Shown: positions 1-6,866, counted from the stretch's first letter. The stretch: 12,941 nt of DNA from Gammaproteobacteria bacterium (GCA_016844485.1 JAENIZ010000019.1:1-12941), one strand, 5' to 3'. Translations and numbers: made by a program. The notes: generated by a model not told the origin, from the letters alone.

Positions 1-2
1 AG

Positions 3-47
3 GCAAAGTTAAACCAGGTCAAGAAGGCAATACTTGATAATCTGTGA
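3..47 (+). CDS. Possible 3' end of an upstream gene (uncertain)
   Basis: The first bases are open in two frames that both end quickly. One frame ends ...LNQVKKAILDNL with a TGA at 45-47; the other ends ...KVKPGQEGNT with tandem stops TGA TAA at 35-40. Either could be the C-terminus of a gene that starts left of the window. The fragment is too short to assign a family or to choose between the frames. Confidence 0.2.
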   Translation, partial: AKLNQVKKAILDNL

Positions 48-157
48 TTAGTGATTAGTGATTGGTGATTTGTGATTAGCTAATTGTTGCTTGTATTACA
101 TGAAGGATGTCTTGTGAAACGTATGTTAAATCTGATTTTTTACAAATCACTATTCAC
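44..157. repeat. 7-base repeat array (GTGATTR), direct then inverted
   Basis: Five consecutive heptamers, GTGATTA GTGATTA GTGATTG GTGATTT GTGATTA, occupy 44-78. Two inverted units, AAATCAC and TATTCAC, follow at 144-157, just before the start of the rpfE-like gene. The inverted copies can pair with the direct copies (12 of 14 positions match 44-57 as reverse complement). The same heptamer family recurs before lysS at 4186-4288. Confidence 0.75.
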
Positions 158-167
158 TGCAGTTCCA

Positions 168-1190
168 ATGCGCAGCCTGACCTTGTTTATCCCCGGCCTG
201 TTGCAACCAACGCGGGATTTGACTGATCAGGATCTCCCCGCAACACCCTCACTTGAACGGCTCCTTGCCTGCGGACAGAGTGAGCAGTGGACGCCGTCCG
301 GTTTTAGCGATGTCTTATGCGGACTTTTCAATTTGCTTGCAGAACCCGGATATGATCTTCCTGTTGCCACAATCAGCCGTCTTGTTGATGACGATCATTC
401 GGTGGAAGGGATCTGGATGCGTGCTGATCCCGTGCATCTTGCCGCAGACAGGGATGGAGTTGTGCTTATGGATCAATCAACCTTCACCCTGGATCAACAT
501 GATGCACTCGTGCTCGCAGCCGATATCAGGGGTATCCTGGCTGAACATGATCTGGAACTGGAAGTACCGACAGTCAATCGTTGGTATGTAAAGTTAAAAG
601 TATTACCGGATGTCAAGACAACGGCCATACACGAAGTGGCGGGCAAGGATATTCATCAGCATATGCCGGCCGGCGCGGACAAGTCTTACTGGGCGCAGTT
701 AATTAATGAGATACAAATGTGCATGCATGCCAGCGATGTCAATGAGAAACGTCAGCAACGGGGAGAATTCCCCGTCAACAGCATCTGGTTCTGGGGGAGC
801 GGAGAACTTCCAGGGCGGGTTGAATGTGAGTGGTCCAGGGTATTCAGTGATGAAGAAATCGCACGGGGTCTTGCCATTCATGCCGGCGTCCCCTGGTCAG
901 AACTGCCTGAGTCTATTGATGAAATGCCTGATCAGGTGGAAGCAACGGATAATGTACTCGCCGTGATATCATTCGGGCTACGTCATACCCAATATCATGA
1001 TCTCAAAGGATGGCAGGATTTTGTTGTCTACCTTGAACAATTCTGGTTTTCTTCGTTGCTGGATTATTTGAAGACCGGTGAGCTTGGTGAACTGACTGTT
1101 ATTACCGAATACCAGAAGATAACGATCACCGGACTGTCTCTGTACAAAATATGGAAGAAACGCAAAACGATTCGCGCCTATGCCAAATAG
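168..1190 (+). CDS. RpfE-like / phosphoglycerate mutase-like protein
   Basis: This 340-residue protein resembles the family annotated as regulatory protein RpfE or cofactor-independent phosphoglycerate mutase-like protein, which often sits next to recJ in gammaproteobacteria. What is visible: the N-terminus MRSLTLFIPGLLQP typical of the family, a WMRADPVHL segment near residues 83-91, and the signature NSIWFWGSGELP near 204-215. No signal peptide or membrane helix is evident after the chosen start. The ATG at 168 is preferred over the upstream ATG-like start at 84, because the extra 28 residues do not look like family sequence and their DNA contains the heptamer repeats. The biochemical role is not established. 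The name RpfE comes from the Xanthomonas rpf gene region and does not imply quorum-sensing function here. It probably lies in one transcription unit with recJ. Confidence 0.8.
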   Translation: MRSLTLFIPGLLQPTRDLTDQDLPATPSLERLLACGQSEQWTPSGFSDVLCGLFNLLAEPGYDLPVATISRLVDDDHSVEGIWMRADPVHLAADRDGVVLMDQSTFTLDQHDALVLAADIRGILAEHDLELEVPTVNRWYVKLKVLPDVKTTAIHEVAGKDIHQHMPAGADKSYWAQLINEIQMCMHASDVNEKRQQRGEFPVNSIWFWGSGELPGRVECEWSRVFSDEEIARGLAIHAGVPWSELPESIDEMPDQVEATDNVLAVISFGLRHTQYHDLKGWQDFVVYLEQFWFSSLLDYLKTGELGELTVITEYQKITITGLSLYKIWKKRKTIRAYAK

Positions 1191-1194
1191 AAAT

Positions 1195-1242
1195 GTTCAA
1201 TGTTTAAAGTTCAACCTTGAACCTTAAACCTTGAACCTTAAC
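1195..1242. repeat. 7-base repeat array (GTTCAAx / CTTGAAC) forming an inverted repeat
   Basis: Three heptamers, GTTCAAT GTTTAAA GTTCAAC, run from 1195 and are followed directly by their inverted kin CTTGAAC CTTAAAC CTTGAAC CTTAACC. The arms 1195-1214 and 1217-1236 pair at 18 of 20 positions around a two-base turn. The array fills the gap between the rpfE-like stop and the recJ start. It lacks a T-tract, so it is not a typical intrinsic terminator. Confidence 0.75.
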
Positions 1243-1251
1243 CCTATAATA

Positions 1252-2982
1252 ATGCAGCCCGTCATAACACGTCGCACAACCCCGGATAACATTCATTTAC
1301 CCGAAGATATTCACCCTGTCCTGCGCCGGATTTATGCCGCACGGAATATTCAATCTATTAATGAACTGGATTATTCCCTGAAAGAATTGCTTTCATATCA
1401 ATCGATGTTTGGTATGGAGCAGGCAGTCGAGTTACTTGCCGATGCACTCGCTGGTAATAAACGGATTCTGATCGTGGCCGATTATGATGCCGATGGCGCC
1501 ACGAGTTGTGTCCTGGCCATACGCGGGCTCAGGTTGATGGGTGCAAACGACGTGCATTATCTCGTACCAAACCGGTTTGAATATGGTTATGGTCTCAGCC
1601 CCGAGATTGTAGAAGTCGCTGCACAACAGAAACCGGAATTATTGATCACCGTCGATAATGGCATCTCCAGCATCGAAGGCGTTGCACTTGCGCGTTCCAG
1701 AAAAATTAATGTCTTGATCACCGATCATCATCTACCCGGCAAGCAGTTACCCGATGCCACTGCCATTGTTAATCCCAATCAGGCAGGAGATGAATTTCCC
1801 AGTAAATGTCTGGCAGGGGTAGGTGTCATGTTTTATGTCCTGGTGGCGCTAAGGGCCCATCTGCGCGAACACGGCTGGTTTAACCATAATAAAATCAAGG
1901 AACCTAATCTTGCGGACCTGCTTGATCTGGTTGCCCTGGGTACCGTGGCCGATGTCGTACCGCTGGATTATAACAATCGCATTCTCGTGGCACAGGGACT
2001 CGCACGCATACGTGCCGGGAATGGTTGCCCGGGTATCAGGGCATTGCTTCAGCTCGCCGGCCGTACCCTGCATAACATTACAACACAGGACCTGGGATTT
2101 GCCATTGCACCGCGTCTCAATGCGGCGGGCAGGTTAACGGATATGTCACTGGGGATAGAGTGCCTGTTGTCCGATGATGAACGGGAGGCCAGACAGATGG
2201 CGCTGCAACTCGACAAACTGAACAAGGAAAGGCGGGAAATACAGGAAGAGATGCAGATACAGGCCCTTGTTGATATTGAAAATCTTGATCTGGATGCCGA
2301 ACAGCAATTACCGGCGGGACTTTGTCTTTTTAATGCTGACTGGCATCAGGGTGTGATTGGTATCCTTGCATCAAAGATCAAGGACAAACTCAATCGTCCC
2401 GTCATTGCCTTTGCCAGGGATAAGGAAGGGCTTATCAAGGGATCTGCCAGATCCGTTAACGATGTGCATATCCGTGATGTACTGGATACAATCGCCAGCC
2501 AGCACCCGAAACTCATTGACAAATTTGGCGGGCATGCCATGGCCGCTGGTTTGACTATAAAGGAACATGATCTGGAACAATTCAGCCAGCTGTTTGATCA
2601 AGCAGTGAGCCAGTTCATTGAAATGGATAACCTTGGCGGAATTCTGATGACGGACGGGGCATTATCGAATGACGAACTGAATTTTGAATTGGCGGAAGAG
2701 ATAATCTGTGCGGGGCCCTGGGGAACGGGATTCCCGGAACCCGTGTTTGACGGTGAATTCGAGATTATCAACAGCAGAATCGTTGGCAATAAACACCTCA
2801 AACTGCAATTGCGCCCCGATGGACACGATAAAGTCATTGAGGCCATCGCCTTTAATGCTACAGATGATTGCCATCCCGGGGTGGCTGGATATGTGAAAAC
2901 CGTGTACAGACTCGATATCAATGAATACTCGGGCAGGCGGCAATTACAACTCGTCGTTCATTACCTGAAGCCTCTCTCCTGA
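1252..2982 (+). CDS. recJ: Single-stranded-DNA-specific exonuclease RecJ
   Basis: RecJ degrades single-stranded DNA 5' to 3' in RecF-type recombinational repair, mismatch repair and base excision repair. The 576-residue length matches E. coli RecJ. All DHH-family metal-binding motifs are visible: DYDADG at 77-82, VDNG with Asp135, ITDHH with DHH at 158-160, GTVADVVPL, the RLNAAGRL segment, and the DHHA1-type GGHAMAAGL near the C-terminus. The ATG at 1252 is chosen over the in-frame TTG at 1231, because that TTG lies inside a heptamer repeat and the family begins close to QPVITRR. There is no strong Shine-Dalgarno sequence before the ATG, so initiation may depend on coupling or an unstructured leader. 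A 99-base gap separates it from prfB. Confidence 0.96.
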   Translation: MQPVITRRTTPDNIHLPEDIHPVLRRIYAARNIQSINELDYSLKELLSYQSMFGMEQAVELLADALAGNKRILIVADYDADGATSCVLAIRGLRLMGANDVHYLVPNRFEYGYGLSPEIVEVAAQQKPELLITVDNGISSIEGVALARSRKINVLITDHHLPGKQLPDATAIVNPNQAGDEFPSKCLAGVGVMFYVLVALRAHLREHGWFNHNKIKEPNLADLLDLVALGTVADVVPLDYNNRILVAQGLARIRAGNGCPGIRALLQLAGRTLHNITTQDLGFAIAPRLNAAGRLTDMSLGIECLLSDDEREARQMALQLDKLNKERREIQEEMQIQALVDIENLDLDAEQQLPAGLCLFNADWHQGVIGILASKIKDKLNRPVIAFARDKEGLIKGSARSVNDVHIRDVLDTIASQHPKLIDKFGGHAMAAGLTIKEHDLEQFSQLFDQAVSQFIEMDNLGGILMTDGALSNDELNFELAEEIICAGPWGTGFPEPVFDGEFEIINSRIVGNKHLKLQLRPDGHDKVIEAIAFNATDDCHPGVAGYVKTVYRLDINEYSGRRQLQLVVHYLKPLS

Positions 2983-3000
2983 AGGACATGGAAATAATAC

Positions 3001-3029
3001 TTAACGCAATGTTAATAGCTGATTACAAT
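3001..3029 (+). promoter_or_regulatory. Candidate sigma70-type promoter for prfB
   Basis: The recJ-prfB gap contains TTAACG at 3001-3006 and TACAAT at 3024-3029, separated by 17 bases. These match the sigma70 -35 and -10 consensus at four and five of six positions. The predicted start would be about 45 bases before the prfB ATG. This is pattern matching only. Confidence 0.35.
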
Positions 3030-3081
3030 GACGCCACTTAAACATGGTTTTTATAACGGATATTAAAATAAATAATTCACT

Positions 3082-4180
3082 ATGCAGGAAATAAATTCTA
3101 TTTTATCCCAGATCAAAGACATGCGGGGACGTACAGAATCCCTGAGGGGGTATCTTTGATTACGATAACAGGGCGGAGCGGCTTGTCGAAGTGCAGCGCG
3201 AACTGGAAATCCCGAATATCTGGGATAATCCGGATCGGGCCCAGGCCCTGGGAAAGGAGCGCGCGGCACTGGAACAGGTTGTCAGGACTATCAGCCGTCT
3301 TGAAGACGGCCTGAACGAGGCGGAAGAATTATTAACGCTGGCCAAAGAAGAAGATGATCTCGAAGCGGTTAATTCCGTATCACGGGACGTCGATGCTCTT
3401 GAAAAACGACTTGCGGAACTGGAATTCCAGCGCATGTTTTCCGGCGAAATGGATCCGAATAATGCGTTTCTGGATGTTCAGTCAGGATCAGGGGGTACTG
3501 AAGCCCAGGACTGGGCAGAGATGCTGTTACGCATGTATTTGCGCTGGGGTAATAATCATGGTTTTAAAACAGAGATCATCGAAGTTTCGCCGGGGGAGGT
3601 TGCAGGAATAAAAAGTGCAACGGTCAGGTATGAAGGTGATCATGCCTTTGGATGGTTGCGTACTGAAACCGGCGTACACCGGCTGGTACGCAAATCGCCT
3701 TTCGACTCAGGCAACCGCAGACATACTTCCTTTGCCTCTGTTTTTGTATCGCCCGAAGTCGATGACACTATAGATATCCAGATCAATCCTGCTGATCTGC
3801 GGATTGATACCTATCGTGCCAGTGGCGCAGGCGGTCAACACGTCAACAAGACTGATTCAGCCGTCCGTATAACACACCTGCCGACAAATACGGTAGTGCA
3901 ATGTCAGAACCAGCGTTCACAGCATAAGAACAAGGATCAGGCGATGAAACAGTTGCGCGCGAAACTGTATGAGCTGGAGATGCAAAAGCGCAATGCAGAA
4001 AAACAGAAACTGGAAGATTCCAAGGCGGATATAGGGTGGGGCAGTCAGATACGCTCATATGTTCTCGATCAGTCCCGTGTCAAGGACTTACGTACCGGAA
4101 TTGAAACGAGCGATCCCCAGTCTGTACTGGATGGTGATCTGGATGAATTTATTGAAGCAAGTTTGAAAGCGGGATTATAA
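3082..4180 (+). CDS. prfB: Peptide chain release factor 2 (programmed +1 frameshift)
   Basis: RF2 recognises UGA and UAA and triggers peptide release on the ribosome. Zero-frame translation from ATG 3082 gives 25 codons ending in CTT and then meets TGA at 3157-3159. A +1 shift at CTT continues as GAT from 3158 to the TAA at 4178-4180, giving 365 residues, the same as E. coli RF2. In this numbering the SPF anticodon-like tripeptide is at 205-207 and the GGQ catalytic motif at 250-252, both as in E. coli. Residue 246 is Ala, as in most bacteria, not the Thr of E. coli K-12. The N-terminal part is helical and charged, as expected. An annotation that begins at the internal GTG 3191 would lose the first 36 residues. 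The UGA is autoregulatory, so the gene is not broken. Confidence 0.96.
3145..3159 (+). promoter_or_regulatory. prfB programmed frameshift signal
   Basis: AGGGGG (3145-3150), a three-base spacer TAT, then the slippery CTT and TGA (3157-3159) reproduce the canonical bacterial RF2 frameshift site. The internal Shine-Dalgarno-like AGGGGG drives the +1 slip from CUU to UUU when RF2 is scarce. The base after TGA is T; in E. coli it is C. Confidence 0.96.
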
Positions 4181-4185
4181 ATAAT

Positions 4186-4288
4186 GTGATTGGTGATTAG
4201 TGATTGGTAACGTATAAATAATTTAAAAGTGTGTCGCTAATTACAAATCACCAATTACTAATTACTGAATTTAAAAATCACCAATCAC
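4186..4288. repeat. 7-base repeat array before lysS, direct then inverted
   Basis: Three direct heptamers, GTGATTG GTGATTA GTGATTG (4186-4206), are followed by inverted units TAATTAC, AAATCAC, CAATTAC, TAATTAC (4238-4265) and AAATCAC, CAATCAC (4275-4288). In RNA, 4186-4206 can pair with 4245-4265 at 19 of 21 positions, three of them G-U. The array occupies nearly the whole prfB-lysS gap and belongs to the same family as the array at 44-157. Confidence 0.75.
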
Positions 4289-4297
4289 GAATAAAGA

Positions 4298-5782
4298 ATG
4301 ACGGATAACAACGACAACGATCTGATTGCCCAGCGCCGTAACCAGCTAAAGGCTTTGCGCGAAAAGGGAAATGCCTATCCAAATAATTTCCGGCGTGATG
4401 TCCTGGCAACGGATCTGCACGCCCACTACAGCGGAAAAGATCACGACGCATTGGAAGACCAGCCTGTGCGGGTTAAAGTGGCCGGTCGCATGATGACCCG
4501 CAGGGTCATGGGAAAGGCATCATTCGCGCACCTGCAGGATATGTCAGGCCAAATCCAGTTATACGTGAAAGGGGATAACCTGCCCAATGATCGTTATGCG
4601 GAGTTCAAGAGTTGGGACCTGGGGGACATACTGGGAGCGGAAGGAACGTTATTTAAAACCAAGACGGGAGAGCTTTCAATCATGGTCAATGATATCCACC
4701 TGTTGACCAAGTCACTGCGCCCGCTGCCCGAGAAATTTCACGGCCTGACCGACCATGAATTACGTTATCGCCAGCGTTATCTGGATCTGATCACCAATGA
4801 GGAAACCCGGCGTACTTTTGCAATACGTTCTTCCGTTATCGACTTCCTCCGGCGCTATCTTAAAGATTCGGGTTTTGTAGAGGTGGAGACGCCCATGATG
4901 CACGTGATCCCCGGAGGGGCCACTGCCCGCCCGTTTATTACTCACCATAACAGCCTGGATATGGATCTCTATCTGCGTGTTGCACCGGAGCTGTTTCTGA
5001 AACGGCTGGTGATCGGAGGGATCGAAAAAGTTTTTGAGATTAACCGCAGTTTCCGCAATGAAGGATTATCACCCCGGCATAACCCCGAGTTCACCATGCT
5101 GGAGTTCTATCAGGCCTATGCGGATTACCAGGATATGATGAAATTAACCGAAGCTATGATGCGTTCCCTGGTAAAGGAGATTCTTGGTGACCCCCGTATC
5201 AGGTATCAGGGGGAAACGTATGACCTGGCCCGGCCTTTTACGCGCATGACGGTCAAGCAAGCCGTGCTGCATTTTAATAAAGATATCAGGCTGGAGGACC
5301 TCGAATCGCGGGAACCTCTGCACAAGGCGGCGGATAAACTCGGTATACCGGTGCAAGACATCCATGGTCCCGGCAAGATACTGATTGAGATCTTTGAAAA
5401 AACGGTTGAACAGCAACTCAAGGAACCCACATTCATCACGGGTTTCCCGACGGAAGTATCGCCGTTGGCCAGGCGGTCAAATAATGATCCGTCCGAGACC
5501 GAAAGATTCGAATTATTTATAGGTGGCCGTGAAATAGCCAACGGGTTCTCGGAACTGAACGACCCGGAAGATCAGGCCAAACGGTTTCTAGAGCAATTGG
5601 AAGGCAAGGAGGCCGGGGACGAAGAAGCCATGCATTATGATGAAGATTATATAACTGCCCTGGAATACGGGATGCCGCCGACGGCGGGCGAAGGGATAGG
5701 GATAGACCGGCTGGTCGTATTATTGACCGACTCCGCTTCTATTCGTGATGTAATACTGTTTCCGCATATGCGTCCCAAATGA
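4298..5782 (+). CDS. lysS: Lysyl-tRNA synthetase, class II
   Basis: The enzyme charges tRNA-Lys with lysine using ATP in the cytoplasm. Its 494 residues are close to the 505 of E. coli LysS. The order of parts is normal: a short helical N-terminus (IAQRRNQLKALREKG), an OB-fold anticodon-binding domain at about 57-135, and the class II catalytic core. Motif 2 is seen as FEINRSFRNEGLSPRHNPEF around 246-265, and motif 3 as GIGIDRLVVLL around 466-476. The HNPEFTMLE segment is a LysRS hallmark. The ATG at 4298 has only a weak AAAG upstream, and the leader is made of the heptamer repeats. Linkage to prfB is common in gammaproteobacteria. Confidence 0.97.
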   Translation: MTDNNDNDLIAQRRNQLKALREKGNAYPNNFRRDVLATDLHAHYSGKDHDALEDQPVRVKVAGRMMTRRVMGKASFAHLQDMSGQIQLYVKGDNLPNDRYAEFKSWDLGDILGAEGTLFKTKTGELSIMVNDIHLLTKSLRPLPEKFHGLTDHELRYRQRYLDLITNEETRRTFAIRSSVIDFLRRYLKDSGFVEVETPMMHVIPGGATARPFITHHNSLDMDLYLRVAPELFLKRLVIGGIEKVFEINRSFRNEGLSPRHNPEFTMLEFYQAYADYQDMMKLTEAMMRSLVKEILGDPRIRYQGETYDLARPFTRMTVKQAVLHFNKDIRLEDLESREPLHKAADKLGIPVQDIHGPGKILIEIFEKTVEQQLKEPTFITGFPTEVSPLARRSNNDPSETERFELFIGGREIANGFSELNDPEDQAKRFLEQLEGKEAGDEEAMHYDEDYITALEYGMPPTAGEGIGIDRLVVLLTDSASIRDVILFPHMRPK

Positions 5783-5797
5783 ATATCTGTTCATTTG
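5776..5797 (+). terminator. AT-rich hairpin over the lysS stop codon
   Basis: CAAATGAA at 5776-5783 and TTCATTTG at 5790-5797 form a perfect eight-base stem around a six-base loop. The first arm contains the lysS stop codon. No clear T-tract follows, so it could be a weak or Rho-assisted 3' end. No other terminator was seen before the hvf promoter. Confidence 0.3.
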
Positions 5798-5815
5798 TAA
5801 AATAATCCCGATACC

Positions 5816-5845
5816 GGAAACTTTTTAAATTATGGTATGTCCATA
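5816..5845 (+). promoter_or_regulatory. ECF-type promoter candidate upstream of hvfA1
   Basis: GGAAAC (5816-5821), 17 bases, then GTCCATA (5839-5845). The same elements with the same spacing recur upstream of the third precursor (6943-6972), while most spacer bases differ. The AAC in the -35 element is typical of extracytoplasmic-function sigma factors. The implied leader is about 130 bases. No sigma or anti-sigma gene is in the window. Confidence 0.6.
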
Positions 5846-5884
5846 GACCTGTATTATAAAAATTGGAGTGGGAATTTGATTCTC

Positions 5885-5959
5885 ATGACTAACTATAATA
5901 AAGAGATGGCCAAGCTCGCTTACAAGGTTTACCCGGCCCTGTTGGGGCTGATTCTTTAA
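5885..5959 (+). CDS. Possible 24-residue leader peptide upstream of hvfA1
   Basis: A short ORF starts at ATG 5885 (MTNYNKEMAK...) and ends in a hydrophobic tail (YPALLGLIL) at TAA 5957-5959, 21 bases before hvfA1. Its last codons coincide with a terminator-like hairpin (5934-5957). The nearest GGAG is about 16 bases upstream of the ATG, which is too far for a strong ribosome binding site, so translation is uncertain. The 3' half of the ORF has a recognisable counterpart before hvfA2 (AAGCTC, then a similar distance, then GGCTGATTTTTTAACCAACC), where the start codon is not preserved. It may be a regulatory leader or a chance ORF. Confidence 0.3.
   Translation: MTNYNKEMAKLAYKVYPALLGLIL
5934..5957 (+). 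promoter_or_regulatory. Terminator-like hairpin in the hvfA1 leader
   Basis: CGGCCC (5934-5939) pairs with GGGCTG (5945-5950), six pairs including one G-U, around a five-base loop. ATTCTTT follows. It lies just before the AGGAGG ribosome binding site (5967-5972). The layout is the same as before hvfA2, where the hairpin is stronger, which suggests a duplicated attenuator-like module. Confidence 0.4.
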
Positions 5960-5980
5960 CCAACCCAGGAGGTTAACTCA

Positions 5981-6286
5981 ATGTCCAAGAAGACTACTTT
6001 AACACCCATTGCAGCTGCACTTGGTACAACGTTTGTTGTTTCTTTGGCTGCCAGTCCGATCGTCAATGCCGCGGAAAACCCGTTTGCGCTGAATGAACTT
6101 TCTTCAGGCTACATGGTTGCTGAAGAAGGCAAATGTGGCGATAAGATGGAAGGCGAAGGCAAGTGTGGTGAAGCGATGGAAAGTGAAGCGATGGAAAGCG
6201 AAGAGATGGAAAGTGAAGAGATGGAAAGCGAAGAGAAGAAAGCCGAGGGCAAGTGCGGTGAAGCCAAGTGTGGTGATGCCAAATAA
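5981..6286 (+). CDS. hvfA: HvfA-like copper-RiPP precursor 1
   Basis: A 101-residue precursor of the HvfA/oxazolin (bufferin-like) class, in which an MNIO enzyme modifies cysteines of EGKCG motifs to make metal-binding groups. The N-terminus is a Sec-type signal peptide: KK at 3-4, a hydrophobic core, and a likely cut after SPIVNA (residue 30). A post-signal segment AENPFALNELSSGYMV (31-46) is shared by all three precursors. The core has cysteines at 52, 62, 92 and 97, each in a KCG context. Between the second and third cysteines lies a MESE repeat (Met 66, 71, 76 and 81) encoded by a 15-base tandem repeat. AGGAGG at 5967-5972 gives ideal spacing to the ATG. Transcription probably starts at the ECF-type promoter. 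The role (periplasmic copper binding or buffering) is inferred from the family. Confidence 0.85.
   Translation: MSKKTTLTPIAAALGTTFVVSLAASPIVNAAENPFALNELSSGYMVAEEGKCGDKMEGEGKCGEAMESEAMESEEMESEEMESEEKKAEGKCGEAKCGDAK
6173..6232 (+). repeat. 15-base tandem repeat (x4) within hvfA1
   Basis: Four in-frame units of the form G(C/A)G ATG GAA AG(T/C) GAA encode (A/E)MESE. AGT and AGC alternate between units, which suggests an older 30-base duplication. The result is a Met every five residues in a strongly acidic stretch. The repeat could expand or contract by slippage without breaking the frame. Confidence 0.9.
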
Positions 6287-6324
6287 GGCCAAGCAAGGAG
6301 AGCATATATTAAGAAGCTCATAAC

Positions 6325-6359
6325 CAGCCTTATGCAGTCCTGTATAAGGCTGATTTTTT
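6325..6359 (+). terminator. Intrinsic terminator/attenuator between hvfA1 and hvfA2
   Basis: CAGCCTTAT (6325-6333) and ATAAGGCTG (6344-6352) form a perfect nine-base stem with a ten-base loop, followed by A and six T (6354-6359). The T-run ends only nine bases before the GGAG ribosome binding site of hvfA2, and no promoter was recognised between them. hvfA2 expression would therefore need readthrough. Confidence 0.75.
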
Positions 6360-6381
6360 AACCAACCTGGAGAAATCCCCA

Positions 6382-6711
6382 ATGCCCAAGAAAACTGGTC
6401 TTAAGCCTATAGTGACTGCCCTTGGCACAACCTTTGTTGTTTCCTTCGCTGCGAGCCCGATCGTCAATGCCGAAGAAAACCCGTTTGCATTGAATGAACT
6501 TTCACATGGCTACATGGTTGTGGAACATGATGCCGAGGGAAAGTGCGGTGGTGAGAAGGAAAGCGAAGGCAAATGCGGTGAAAATAAGGAAGCCGAAGCC
6601 AAATGTGGTAATAAGATGGACCCCGAAGGGAAGTGTGGTGAGGGCAAGTGCGGTGAAAAAAGAAAGGAACATGAAGGGAAGTGTGGTGAGGGCAAGTGCG
6701 GTAATAAATAG
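6382..6711 (+). CDS. hvfA: HvfA-like copper-RiPP precursor 2
   Basis: A 109-residue paralogue of the preceding gene. The signal peptide (cut expected near SPIVNA, residue 30) and the segment EENPFALNELSHGYMV are almost the same as in precursor 1. The core differs: seven cysteines at 55, 65, 75, 85, 90, 101 and 106, all in KCG motifs, five of them EGKCG or EAKCG spaced about ten residues apart. The core is rich in Lys and Glu and lacks the Met repeat. GGAG at 6369-6372 serves as ribosome binding site. A strong hairpin and T-run lie directly upstream, so the gene probably depends on readthrough from hvfA1. Seven potential modification sites could give a higher metal capacity than precursor 1; this is inference. 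Confidence 0.85.
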   Translation: MPKKTGLKPIVTALGTTFVVSFAASPIVNAEENPFALNELSHGYMVVEHDAEGKCGGEKESEGKCGENKEAEAKCGNKMDPEGKCGEGKCGEKRKEHEGKCGEGKCGNK

Positions 6712-6719
6712 TTTTTAGA

Positions 6720-6743
6720 GACAATATATCAATATATATTGTC
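6720..6743 (+). terminator. AT-rich perfect hairpin after hvfA2
   Basis: GACAATATAT (6720-6729) and ATATATTGTC (6734-6743) form a perfect ten-base stem with a CAAT loop, nine bases after the hvfA2 stop codon. No T-tract follows. It is the first of three consecutive stem-loops in this gap. Confidence 0.5.
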
Positions 6744-6752
6744 ACCAGAATT

Positions 6753-6807
6753 TCCTGGACTTGAATGCGGGAAATATCTTTAGTAGCACCAAAATCAAGT
6801 ACCAGGA
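6753..6807 (+). other. Second stem-loop in the hvfA2-hvfA3 gap
   Basis: TCCTGGACTTGA (6753-6764) pairs with TCAAGTACCAGGA (6795-6807) over twelve bases with one bulged base, enclosing a 30-base loop. There is no coding potential. It may be part of a structured 3' untranslated region or a small RNA. Confidence 0.45.
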
Positions 6808-6812
6808 TAAAG

Positions 6813-6866
6813 AAAACGATTCCTTGGCTGTGTAAGCAAACGTATCACGGCCAGGGAATCCGTTTT
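6813..6866 (+). terminator. Long terminator-like hairpin, probably bidirectional
   Basis: The arm 6813-6832 (AAAACGATTCC...) pairs with 6846-6866 (...GGAATCCGTTTT): 20 pairs including two G-U, one bulged G, and a 13-base loop. The stem begins with A-rich and ends with T-rich sequence, so it could terminate in both directions. It would end the hvfA1-hvfA2 transcript. The rest of the gap (6867-6942) shows no further structure. Confidence 0.65.

Noticed and set aside
44..78. CRISPR-like repeats
   Set aside because: Units are only seven bases, contiguous and without spacers; no cas genes are present.
84..167. Longer N-terminus of the rpfE-like protein
   Set aside because: The region contains inverted heptamer repeats and does not resemble the family, which begins at MRSLTLFIPG.
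1231..1251. TTG start of recJ at 1231
   Set aside because: It lies inside the CTTGAAC repeat array; ATG 1252 gives the normal family length.
3063..3159. In-frame stop early in prfB suggesting a pseudogene
   Set aside because: The AGGGGG-TAT-CTT-TGA context and codon-26 position are the known RF2 programmed frameshift; the protein is full length after a +1 shift.
6063..6745. Antisense and other-frame ORFs across hvfA1 and hvfA2 (about 60-93 residues)
   Set aside because: They are low-complexity shadows of the EGKCG-coding repeats, with no ribosome binding sites or family resemblance.
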